From: an uncultured Collinsella sp.
Lineage (GTDB): Bacteria > Actinomycetota > Coriobacteriia > Coriobacteriales > Coriobacteriaceae
DNA: 35,045 bases
Direction of reading: 5' to 3'
NCBI GenBank assembly: GCA_958427975.1
Contig: CAUAEH010000019.1
Location: 1 to 35,045 of the forward strand
Below are positions 9,149-16,493 of the stretch, piece by piece. The number at the start of each line of letters is the position of its first letter. Positions within the stretch are counted from its first letter, which is position 1. The notes under the pieces are model-generated. The model saw only the letters and a list, made by a program, of their open reading frames with translations, was not told where the DNA came from and did no database searches. Both the position numbers and the translations under genes were made by a program.

Positions 9149-11452
9149 ATGCCGCAGGAAGAATCAAAGCGCGGAGCTCACTTTGCAAAAGGGTCGGCTC
9201 CTCAGGCGCCCGCGCCCGAGGCCACTTCGTTCGATAACGAGATTCGAAACGCCTGGTCCGCTGCCGCTGACCCGGGCGAGACGGCCGTGTACTTGCGTGC
9301 CGCCGGTGCCGGCACGGCGCTTCCCCGTACGGTTCTTTCTTCAGCTCGTCCCGATGAGACGGCTGTCTTTTTGGCCGCCGCTCAATCGAGCGCCAGCGTG
9401 ACGCCGGTCGCCTCCGAGGCTCCTCGTGTGCCGCGTCCCGATGAGACGGCGGTGTTTTTGATGGCAGCCCAGGGAAAGAGCGTGCCGCAGAGCGCTCCTG
9501 TCGCTCGTTCCGCCAAGCCCGCGGCTCATGATGATGGCGAACCGCTTCTTTCGGATGACGAATGGTCGCCGCTTGGTTCGACCGATCCCGTCGAGGGCGT
9601 GGCCATCGACGGTGATGACGATTGGGACCCTCTGTCGTTTTCTGCCCGAACCGTCGCCGCCAAAGAAGTTGACACGGTGTTTGGCGACCATGCCATATTC
9701 GATGATGATGCCGTATCTGGTAACAACATGCTGACCAGCGATGACGCCGCGCCTGCTGATGACGCCGTTTTGGTCGACGATCCCTTTGCGATGACTGGCT
9801 CCTTTACCGTCGTGGACGATTTGCCGCCACAAGATGAGGTTCATGAGGGCTCTCAGGACGACGTAGACGATATGGGTTCGTCGGACTACTCCACGGTTGG
9901 TCGTTCTGCTGGCCTCATGACCGTGCTGACCATCGTGTCGCGCGTCACCGGGTTTATCCGCACGTGGGCCATGGCGGCCGCCATCGGCATGTCGCTGCTC
10001 TCGTCCTCCTATCAGGTTGCCAACAACCTGCCCAACATGCTCTACGAGCTCGTGATGGGCGGCATGCTCGTTACGGCGTTTTTGCCGGTGTATATGGGCG
10101 TGAGGCGTGAGCAGGGCCGCGAGGCATCGAACGAGTATGTCGGCAACCTGCTCGGTATTCTGCTTCTGGTGCTGGGCGGCATCTCGCTGCTGGGCACCGT
10201 GTTTGCTCCCGGCTTTATTTGGACGCAGTCGTTCCTTTCGGGTAATGGCGACAGCATGGATACCGCTGCGTTCATGTTCCGCTTCTTTGCTATCCAAATT
10301 CTGTTTTATGGTTTGGGCTCGGTGTTCTCGGGTGTTCTCAACGCACACCGCGACTACTTCTGGTCGACGTTTGCCCCGGTTCTCAACAATGTCATCGTCA
10401 TCGCCAGCTTTATGGGCTTTGCTCCCATGTCTGCACAATTTGGCGAGCAGGCCGGTATTATCTTGATCGCAGCTGGTACGACCCTCGGCGTCTTTGTCCA
10501 GATGGCCTGTCAGATTCCCGCGCTTGGCAAGCATGGCGTGCATCCTCATATCCATATCGACTTTAAGGACCCCGCACTGCGACAGACGATCGCGCTTGGT
10601 ATCCCGACGCTGCTCGCCACGGTGTGCATGTTTGTCTCGACCTCTATTACTAATGCCGCCGCGCTGGTGGTGCAGCCCGAAACCGGCCCTTCCGTTATCG
10701 CGTATGCGCGCCTGTGGTACACATTGCCCTATGCGCTGATCGCCGCCTCGCTTTCGACGGCACTCTATACCGAACTCTCTCACGATGCGCAGGAGAAGGA
10801 TTACGACAGCGTTCGCGCGGGCATTTCGCGCGGTGTCGCCCAGATGCTCTTCTTCCTGATTCCGTTTGCGATGTACCTGATCGTCTTCGCCCGTCCGCTC
10901 AACATGATCTACTGCGCCGGCAAGTTCGATGAATCCGGTGTGGCGCTGGTGTCGGAGTTCCTTATCTATCTGGCACTTTCCCTGCCGCTCTACGGCGTGG
11001 TCGTGCTGATGCAGAAGAGCTTCTCGGCCCTGCTCGATATGAAACCTTATAGCCGCTATTGCCTGTACTCCGCTATCGGTCAGGCCGGTTCGGTGCTGCT
11101 GTTTGGCGTGGTATTGGGCTACGGTATGCCGGCAATTGCGCTTTCGTACGTCGTTGACTACGTGGTCTTGGTCGGATGCTCGCTGTGGTGGCTGCGCCGT
11201 CGTCTACATGGCCTTCAGGTCAAGTCTATCCTGCACGGCGGTTTCTTCGGCCTGTTGTTCGGTGGCTTGGGCGCTGCCACGGGCGCCGGCGTCATGTGGG
11301 CACTTGAGCACTTTGTCGGAATGCTTGGCAGCTCGATCCTCATTACCCTGGGCTACGTTTGTGTTGCAGGCGTCGTCTCGCTCGCCGTGACTTTTGGCCT
11401 TGCCTTCGTCTTTAAGATGCCCGAGGTCTCGGCGCTGCTTCGTCGCAAGTAG
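9149..11452 (+). CDS. murJ: Lipid II flippase MurJ with long acidic N-terminal tail
   Basis: Polytopic membrane protein of the MOP superfamily that flips lipid II across the cytoplasmic membrane for peptidoglycan synthesis. Of 767 residues only about 249-767 form the MurJ/MviN core (start STVGRSAGLMTVLTIVSRVTG; then VANNLPNMLYELVMGGMLVTAFLPVY), with many hydrophobic segments, matching the usual ~520 residues. The extra ~248 residues are cytoplasmic by topology, Ala/Pro-rich and then Asp-rich, and look disordered. They carry three related motifs, GETAVYLRAAG (43-53), DETAVFLAAAQ (69-79) and DETAVFLMAAQ (98-108), and two copies of a DD-W-PL motif (136-142, 156-162). The start has GAGAGGA upstream. 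The GTG of uvrC follows directly. Actinobacterial MurJ proteins are known to carry regulatory extensions; here it is N-terminal and without a kinase-like fold. Confidence 0.93.
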   Translation: MPQEESKRGAHFAKGSAPQAPAPEATSFDNEIRNAWSAAADPGETAVYLRAAGAGTALPRTVLSSARPDETAVFLAAAQSSASVTPVASEAPRVPRPDETAVFLMAAQGKSVPQSAPVARSAKPAAHDDGEPLLSDDEWSPLGSTDPVEGVAIDGDDDWDPLSFSARTVAAKEVDTVFGDHAIFDDDAVSGNNMLTSDDAAPADDAVLVDDPFAMTGSFTVVDDLPPQDEVHEGSQDDVDDMGSSDYSTVGRSAGLMTVLTIVSRVTGFIRTWAMAAAIGMSLLSSSYQVANNLPNMLYELVMGGMLVTAFLPVYMGVRREQGREASNEYVGNLLGILLLVLGGISLLGTVFAPGFIWTQSFLSGNGDSMDTAAFMFRFFAIQILFYGLGSVFSGVLNAHRDYFWSTFAPVLNNVIVIASFMGFAPMSAQFGEQAGIILIAAGTTLGVFVQMACQIPALGKHGVHPHIHIDFKDPALRQTIALGIPTLLATVCMFVSTSITNAAALVVQPETGPSVIAYARLWYTLPYALIAASLSTALYTELSHDAQEKDYDSVRAGISRGVAQMLFFLIPFAMYLIVFARPLNMIYCAGKFDESGVALVSEFLIYLALSLPLYGVVVLMQKSFSALLDMKPYSRYCLYSAIGQAGSVLLFGVVLGYGMPAIALSYVVDYVVLVGCSLWWLRRRLHGLQVKSILHGGFFGLLFGGLGAATGAGVMWALEHFVGMLGSSILITLGYVCVAGVVSLAVTFGLAFVFKMPEVSALLRRK

Positions 11453-13399
11453 GTGCGTGTGGCAGGTCACGACAACATTCCAACACTTGCCGAGCAGGTT
11501 TCGCGCGTTCCCACGCAACCCGGCTGCTACCTTTGGAAAGATGCCAAGGGCGATGTCATCTATGTGGGCAAGGCGAAAAACCTGCGTGCCCGTATGCGTC
11601 AATACGTGACGCTGCAGGACGAGCGTCAAAAGATCCCGCTCATGATGCAGCTGGTGGCGAGCTTCGACTATATCGTGGTGGAGACCGAGCACGAGGCATT
11701 GGTGCTCGAGCGCAATCTAATTGGCCAGTACCATCCGTACTTTAACGTCGATCTCAAAGACGATAAAAGCTATCCCTTTATCGCCATTACCAAGAGCGAC
11801 TTGTTTCCGGCTATTAAATACACGCGAGAGCGTCATAAACCGGGAACGCGCTATTTTGGCCCCTATACCGATAGCCGTGCGGCGCGTGAGACCATCGATA
11901 CGCTACGCAAGGTCATTCCTATTTGCTCGGCATCCTGTGCGGAATGGCGCCGCTGCCGCCGCATCGTCGAATCTCATAAGGGCGAAGAAGACATCGTCAA
12001 TATGATTTGCGCGCAAAACGGACGTCCCTGCTTTGACTACCATGTCGGGCGCGGGCCGGGTGCATGCGTCGGCGCGATTTCCCCTGCCGACTATGCCAAG
12101 AACGTCAAGCGTGTCGAGCGTTTCTTGTCGGGCCATCGCAAGGACGTCGTCGACGAGCTTACGTCCGAGATGACGGAGGCAGCCGAGACGCTCGATTTTG
12201 AACGTGCGGCGCGCGTCAAGCGTCGTCTGGAAGTCATTAGGGGCCTGGACGATCGCCAACAGGTCGTTTTTCCATCGAGCGTCGATATCGACGTCATCGG
12301 CTTCTATCGCGAAGAGACTATCTCTGCCGCCTGTGTCTTTGTCGTTCGCGAGGGCCGAACGGTTCGAACTTGTGAGTTCATCCTCGATAAAGGCCTGGAT
12401 GTCGACGAGGAAGAGCTTCAATCGGGCTTTCTTAAGCGCTATTACGACGAGACGGCCGATATTCCAGCCGAGATCAATCTCTCTGTCGAGCTTGAGGATG
12501 CCGAAGCGTTGGGGGAGTGGCTTGCGGGCAAGCGCGAACGCTCTTGCCATCTCCATAGGCCGCAGCGCGGCGAAAAGCACCGCCTGCTCGATATGGCTTC
12601 CAAAAATGCGCGCCATGCCCTCATGCGCTACATGATGCGCACGGGGTATGCTGACGATCGCACCAATCAGGCACTCCTGGAGCTCGAAAGCGCGCTGGCG
12701 CTGCCTGCGCCGCCGTTACGCATCGAGTGCTTCGATATCTCGACGTTGCACGGCACTTTTACCGTCGCTTCGATGGTGGTGTTTACCAACGGCCGTGCCG
12801 ACAAGGGCCAGTATCGTCGCTTTAAAATTCAGGCCGAATTGGACGAGGCGAACGACTTCGTATCGATGTCCGAGGTTCTGGGGCGTCGCTATGCTCCCGA
12901 GCGCATGGCGGACGAGCGCTTTGGCTCGCGCCCCGATTTGCTCGTTGTCGATGGCGGCAAGCCGCAATTGACCGCTGCAATTAAGCAACTTGAGGCGCTT
13001 GGCCTCGATATACCAGTTTGTGGCTTGGCAAAGGCCGATGAGGAGGTTTTCGTGCCGTGGGACGAGACTCCCGTCGTGCTGCCGACCGGCTCCGCTTCGC
13101 TTTATCTGATCAAGCAGGTTCGCGATGAATCCCACCGATTTGCGATTACGTTCCACCGCGAGTTGCGCGATAAGGCTATGACGGTTTCGGTGCTTGACGA
13201 CGTTCCGGGCGTGGGACCCACTAGAAAACGTGCCATCATGCGCCATTTTGGCTCGATGAAGCGCTTGCGCGCGGCAAGCGAGCAGGAGATTGCGGAAGTT
13301 CGAGGCGTTCCGGCCGATGTCGCCAAAGCGGTCCACGAGGCACTTGTCGCATGGAATGCCGAGCGCGCCCAGGCATCGGCCAGCCGTTCCGAAAACTAA
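11453..13399 (+). CDS. uvrC: UvrABC excinuclease subunit C
   Basis: Dual-incision nuclease of nucleotide excision repair. The GTG start adjoins the murJ TAG, implying translational coupling. The 648 residues contain the GIY-YIG domain (GCYLWKDAKGDVIYVGKAKNLRAR from about 24), a Cys-rich linker, the UVR domain that binds UvrB (about 231-260, ETLDFERAARVKRRLEVI), the RNase H-like nuclease domain (FDISTLHG near 425, LLVVDGGKPQL near 495, FHRELR near 562), and a C-terminal tandem helix-hairpin-helix region (LDDVPGVGPTRKRAI). In the Cys-rich linker the usual RPC-x7-C-x3-C spacing reads RPCFDYHVGRGPGAC, so the middle ligand of the known [4Fe-4S] cluster is Gly201; an insertion rich in Cys (158, 162, 168, 186) stands before it. 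No clear terminator follows. Confidence 0.97.
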   Translation: MRVAGHDNIPTLAEQVSRVPTQPGCYLWKDAKGDVIYVGKAKNLRARMRQYVTLQDERQKIPLMMQLVASFDYIVVETEHEALVLERNLIGQYHPYFNVDLKDDKSYPFIAITKSDLFPAIKYTRERHKPGTRYFGPYTDSRAARETIDTLRKVIPICSASCAEWRRCRRIVESHKGEEDIVNMICAQNGRPCFDYHVGRGPGACVGAISPADYAKNVKRVERFLSGHRKDVVDELTSEMTEAAETLDFERAARVKRRLEVIRGLDDRQQVVFPSSVDIDVIGFYREETISAACVFVVREGRTVRTCEFILDKGLDVDEEELQSGFLKRYYDETADIPAEINLSVELEDAEALGEWLAGKRERSCHLHRPQRGEKHRLLDMASKNARHALMRYMMRTGYADDRTNQALLELESALALPAPPLRIECFDISTLHGTFTVASMVVFTNGRADKGQYRRFKIQAELDEANDFVSMSEVLGRRYAPERMADERFGSRPDLLVVDGGKPQLTAAIKQLEALGLDIPVCGLAKADEEVFVPWDETPVVLPTGSASLYLIKQVRDESHRFAITFHRELRDKAMTVSVLDDVPGVGPTRKRAIMRHFGSMKRLRAASEQEIAEVRGVPADVAKAVHEALVAWNAERAQASASRSEN

Positions 13400-13492
13400 A
13401 CGCGCTTCTAAACAACTGGTATACATGATTTGCCGATTTTCAATCATTTATTTCGCGGCGATTACCTACTGATTTCGGGTTTTATTAACGCT

Positions 13493-13532
13493 AAAACGTT
13501 TGACTAGCCATGGTGAATAACCCTGCTATCCT
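13493..13532 (+). promoter_or_regulatory. Candidate promoter and operator of the nan transporter operon
   Basis: TGCTATCCT (13524-13532) is an extended -10 element (TGn plus TATCCT). TTGACT at 13500-13505 lies 21 nt before it, longer than ideal. AAAACGTTTGA overlaps the TTGACT and has the central CG symmetry of LacI-family operators; a closely similar site occurs before gap (26194) and before the second binding-protein gene (32549). Confidence 0.4.
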
Positions 13533-13564
13533 GCGGGTTGACGAAGACTGATATCTCACCTCGT

Positions 13565-13645
13565 CGATACATACTGTCTGGCGAATCGTTTGTCAATGAA
13601 TTCGGTGAACGGTAGTAAATACCGTTCAAGCGTATGTATGTATCG
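13565..13645 (+). promoter_or_regulatory. Nested inverted repeats, possible structured cis-regulatory RNA
   Basis: Outer arms CGATACATAC (13565-13574) and GTATGTATCG (13636-13645) pair over 10 bp. Between them lie a hairpin with arms CGAAT/ATTCG (13582-13586, 13600-13604) and a 9-bp perfect hairpin TGAACGGTA/TACCGTTCA with a 5-nt loop (13606-13628). The drawing is a three-way junction with short joining strands, a shape common to riboswitches. I recognise no known riboswitch class or T-box sequence, and operator DNA is an alternative reading. Confidence 0.45.
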
Positions 13646-13742
13646 GTCACCGAGCGCGGCACCTCAGTTGGGTTCGTCGGTAGGTAAGGTATATATCGTC
13701 CGCAAGTTGCGCGGGGGCAAGTCTAGATGCTCCCGGGTAAGA

Positions 13743-13761
13743 TTCTCTATTGATAGGAGAA
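13743..13761 (+). promoter_or_regulatory. Hairpin covering the ribosome binding site
   Basis: TTCTC (13743-13747) pairs with GAGAA (13757-13761), placing part of the Shine-Dalgarno AGGAGA in a short stem just before the ATG at 13765. It could limit initiation or be an end point of leader switching; the stem is short, so this is tentative. Confidence 0.3.
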
Positions 13762-13764
13762 GAC

Positions 13765-15378
13765 ATGGCCATCATCAACAAGGGTATGTCCAGGCGTTCG
13801 TTCCTCGGCCTCACCGGCAGCGTCGCTGCTGTCGCAGGGCTTGGTCTCACCGGCTGCGGTGGCAGCTCCAACGACGAGGGTTCCGCTTCCGGTTCCACCG
13901 ATTCCGCCAACCGTGGCGGCGGCGTGATCACTGCTGGTTCCGCTTACGCTCCGTCCAGCTTCGACCCCGCCAGCACCGGCTCCGCTGTGGGCCTGGGTGC
14001 TAACTGGCACGTCATCGAGGGCCTCTACGGCATCGATTACCACGACTACAGCACCTTCAACGAGCTCGCCACCGACGATCCCAAGTCCGTGGACGACACT
14101 ACCTTCGAGGTCACCATCCGCAAGGGCGCCAAGTTCTCCGATGGTACCGAGGTCACCGCTGACGACGTCGTTGCCTCCTACACCGCTTGCGCCGCTTCTG
14201 CTACCTATGCTCCGTTCTTCCAGCCCTTCGAGTCCATCGAGGCCAAGGACGCCAGCACTGTAACGGTCAAGACCAAGGTCCCCAACTTCTCCCTGCTCAA
14301 GGATCGTCTGGCCATCATCCGCGTTACCCCGGCTACCCAGGCCGAGGAGGATCGCGCCAAGCAGCCGATCGGTTCGGGCCCCTGGATGTACGACTCTATC
14401 TCCGATACCGAGATCACCCTGGTTCCCAACCCCGAGTACAACGGTGAGTATGCTGCCGAGGATAAGAAGATCCAGTACAGCATCCTGACCGACCCCACCG
14501 CTCGCGTTACCGCTCAGCAGGAGGGCTCCACGCTCGTTATGGAGCTCGTCACCGCTGACGCCGTCGACCAGCTCGAGAGCGCTGGCTGCAAGATCGATAA
14601 CGTTCAGGGTTTCGGCACCCGCTTCATCATGTTCAACGTCGCCAAGGAGCCTTGGAACAACGTCAAGGTCCGTCAGGCCGTCATGTACGCGCTCGACACC
14701 GAGAAGATGATCACCAACACCTTCGCCGGCCTTGCCACCGCTGCCAGCTGCTACCTGCCCAAGAGCTTCACCAACTATCATGAGGCTTCCACGGTGTACA
14801 AGACTGACGCCAAGAAGGCCAAGAAGCTCATTGAGGAGTCTGGCATCACCCCGGGCGCCATCACCCTGCGCACTACCGACAACGAGCAGATCAAGGGCAT
14901 GGCCGCTCAGGTCAAGAACGACCTCGACGCTCTCGGCTTCGATGTGACCATCCAGACCGATACCTCGCCGGCCACCTACGCTGCCATCGACGGCGGCGAG
15001 GCCTACGATATCCTTCTCGCTCCTGGCGATCCGTCCTGCTTCGGCGCCGACCCCGACCTGCTGCTCAACTGGTGGTACGGCGACAACGTCTGGATGCAGA
15101 CCCGTTGCCCGTGGAAGGACTCCGCTGAGTGGGAGAAGCTCCACGGTCTCATGGACGAGGCTCTTGCCGCCGAGGGCGACGAGCAGCAGAAGAAGTGGAA
15201 CGAGTGCTTCGACATCATCGCCGACAACGCTGTTCTGTACCCCGTTGTCCACGTCAAGACCGTTTCCGCTTCCTGGGACGATCCGTCCACCGCGCCCAAC
15301 GGCGAGGCCCTCGATGGCTTCAAGGGCATCGGCACGACGAGCATGTCCTTCAGGGGCGTCGCGACCGTCAAGGCCTAA
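13765..15378 (+). CDS. Peptide-family ABC transporter binding lipoprotein, probably for sialic acid
   Basis: Extracytoplasmic solute-binding protein of family 5 (SBP_bac_5, the DppA/OppA type), 537 residues. The start at 13765 follows AGGAGA; an in-frame TTG 15 bases upstream is not needed. The N-terminus has a twin-arginine motif (SRRSFLG, R10-R11), a hydrophobic stretch and a lipobox LTGC with Cys31, so the protein is likely exported folded by Tat and lipidated. A Ser/Gly-rich linker follows, then typical fold segments (FEVTIRKGAKFSDGTEVTADDV; VRQAVMYALDTEKM). Linked permease, ATPase, NanA, NanK and NanE genes point to sialic acid as ligand, as known for the SatABCD-type peptide-family importers. 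That assignment rests on context, since the fold equally fits di- or oligopeptides. A strong hairpin separates it from the permease gene. Confidence 0.85.
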   Translation: MAIINKGMSRRSFLGLTGSVAAVAGLGLTGCGGSSNDEGSASGSTDSANRGGGVITAGSAYAPSSFDPASTGSAVGLGANWHVIEGLYGIDYHDYSTFNELATDDPKSVDDTTFEVTIRKGAKFSDGTEVTADDVVASYTACAASATYAPFFQPFESIEAKDASTVTVKTKVPNFSLLKDRLAIIRVTPATQAEEDRAKQPIGSGPWMYDSISDTEITLVPNPEYNGEYAAEDKKIQYSILTDPTARVTAQQEGSTLVMELVTADAVDQLESAGCKIDNVQGFGTRFIMFNVAKEPWNNVKVRQAVMYALDTEKMITNTFAGLATAASCYLPKSFTNYHEASTVYKTDAKKAKKLIEESGITPGAITLRTTDNEQIKGMAAQVKNDLDALGFDVTIQTDTSPATYAAIDGGEAYDILLAPGDPSCFGADPDLLLNWWYGDNVWMQTRCPWKDSAEWEKLHGLMDEALAAEGDEQQKKWNECFDIIADNAVLYPVVHVKTVSASWDDPSTAPNGEALDGFKGIGTTSMSFRGVATVKA

Positions 15379-15440
15379 GACTCGCTTGAGTCATATGTGG
15401 GGCGTCGGTCGTAAGGCAACGTCCTCATAGTTGAAACAAA

Positions 15441-15470
15441 GACCCGGGCGACCTCGATGTCGCTCGGGTC
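15441..15470 (+). terminator. Intercistronic hairpin after the binding-protein gene
   Basis: A 12-bp stem (GACCCGGGCGAC / GTCGCTCGGGTC, one G-T wobble) with a 6-nt loop lies 62 nt after the stop and is followed by TTGTAATG. Such a partial terminator or RNA-stabilising hairpin would give more binding protein than membrane subunits. A smaller GACTC/GAGTC hairpin directly follows the stop (15379-15392). Confidence 0.6.
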
Positions 15471-15533
15471 TTGTAATGAGTATCCATACTCATATACCAG
15501 TTGGTCCTACCGACAAAAGAAAGGGGAGAGAAC

Positions 15534-16490
15534 GTGAACAACTTTCTACGTTTGATTGGAAGGCGTCTCGTGGCGCTGCCGATCATGGCATTGGGCGTCA
15601 CCGTCCTGGTGTTCTTCCTTATGTCGTTCTCCAAGACCGACCCCGCCTATACGGCGTTGGGTGACGGTGCCTCGCCCGAGGCGGTTGCCGAGTACCATGA
15701 GAAGTATGGTCTGGACGACCCCTGGCCCGTGCGCTACGTGCGCTACATGGGCGATTTGATCCATGGTGACATGGGCACCTATGGTGCTGCTCGCAACTCC
15801 GTTGCCAAGCGCATCTCCACGGCCCTGCCCGTCACGATGCAGCTGACCTTTATCGGTCTTGCCATCGGTGCGGTCGTCTCGTTTTTACTCGGCGTCATCG
15901 CGGCACTGTATCGCGATAAATGGCCGGACCAAGTGATCCGCGTCTTTTCCATCGCCGGCCTGGCAACCCCGTCGTTCTGGCTTGCCGTTCTGTTGATTCT
16001 GCTGTTCTCTTCCTACCTTAAGGTGCTCCCGGCGTCCGGTGCTCTGCCTCACTTCACCACCAACCCGGCTGGCTATCTGGGACGTATGATCATGCCCGCT
16101 ATCGCTCTGGCATTTCCGCTGACGGGTCAGATGACTCGTATCGTGCGTACCGCCATGGTCGAGGAGCTCGACAAGGACTACGTCCGCATGGCCCGTGGCG
16201 CCGGCGTTCCCGAGAAGGTCGTCGTCGGCATCAACGTTCTTCGCAACGCGCTGATCACCCCGGTCACCACCCTCGGTCTTAAGATCGGTTACCTTATGGG
16301 CGGCGCCGTCGTCATCGAGGTCATCTTCAACCTCCCCGGCATGGGTACTGCGATTCTGCAGGGCGTTCAGGGCAACGAGGCGAACCTGGTTCAGGGCGTC
16401 GTCATCGTCGTTGCTCTTGCCTTCATCATCATCAACATCGTGGTTGACATGCTCTACCTGCTCATCAACCCGCGCATCAGGACGGTGTAG
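15534..16490 (+). CDS. ABC transporter permease, DppB type
   Basis: Inner-membrane subunit of the peptide-family importer, 318 residues. The GTG at 15534 (VNNFLRLIGRR) follows GGGGAGAG at good spacing, and the basic N-terminus followed by a hydrophobic helix (about 11-31) fits the family; an upstream TTG is an artefact. About six membrane segments are evident. The periplasmic loop contains GLDDPWPVRYVRYMGDLIHGDMG, typical of DppB. The cytoplasmic EAA loop, where the ATPase docks, is EELDKDYVRMARGAGVPEKVVVGINVLRNAL shortened around residues 208-238. The next gene starts three bases after its stop. It should pair with the fused permease-ATPase that follows. Confidence 0.92.
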   Translation: MNNFLRLIGRRLVALPIMALGVTVLVFFLMSFSKTDPAYTALGDGASPEAVAEYHEKYGLDDPWPVRYVRYMGDLIHGDMGTYGAARNSVAKRISTALPVTMQLTFIGLAIGAVVSFLLGVIAALYRDKWPDQVIRVFSIAGLATPSFWLAVLLILLFSSYLKVLPASGALPHFTTNPAGYLGRMIMPAIALAFPLTGQMTRIVRTAMVEELDKDYVRMARGAGVPEKVVVGINVLRNALITPVTTLGLKIGYLMGGAVVIEVIFNLPGMGTAILQGVQGNEANLVQGVVIVVALAFIIINIVVDMLYLLINPRIRTV

Positions 16491-16493
16491 ATT

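Larger units (their letters stand above)
13400..13764 (+). other. 365-bp leader of the sialic-acid transport operon
   Basis: This gene-free, AT-richer interval follows uvrC. It contains an AAAACGTTTGA site (13493-13503), an extended -10 box, a set of nested inverted repeats (13565-13645), a further AT-rich box TATATA near 13690, and a small hairpin over the ribosome binding site. No strong uvrC terminator is seen. Short open frames here have no coding character. Confidence 0.6.

Noticed and set aside
13400..13764. Known riboswitch or T-box in the importer leader
   Set aside because: I looked for a T-box antiterminator and for glycine, TPP, cobalamin and glmS-type sequences and found no match. 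It is reported only as an unassigned structure.
13590..14003. 137-codon plus-strand frame across the importer leader
   Set aside because: Arg-rich out-of-frame translation with no ribosome binding site, overlapping the structured leader and the binding-protein gene.
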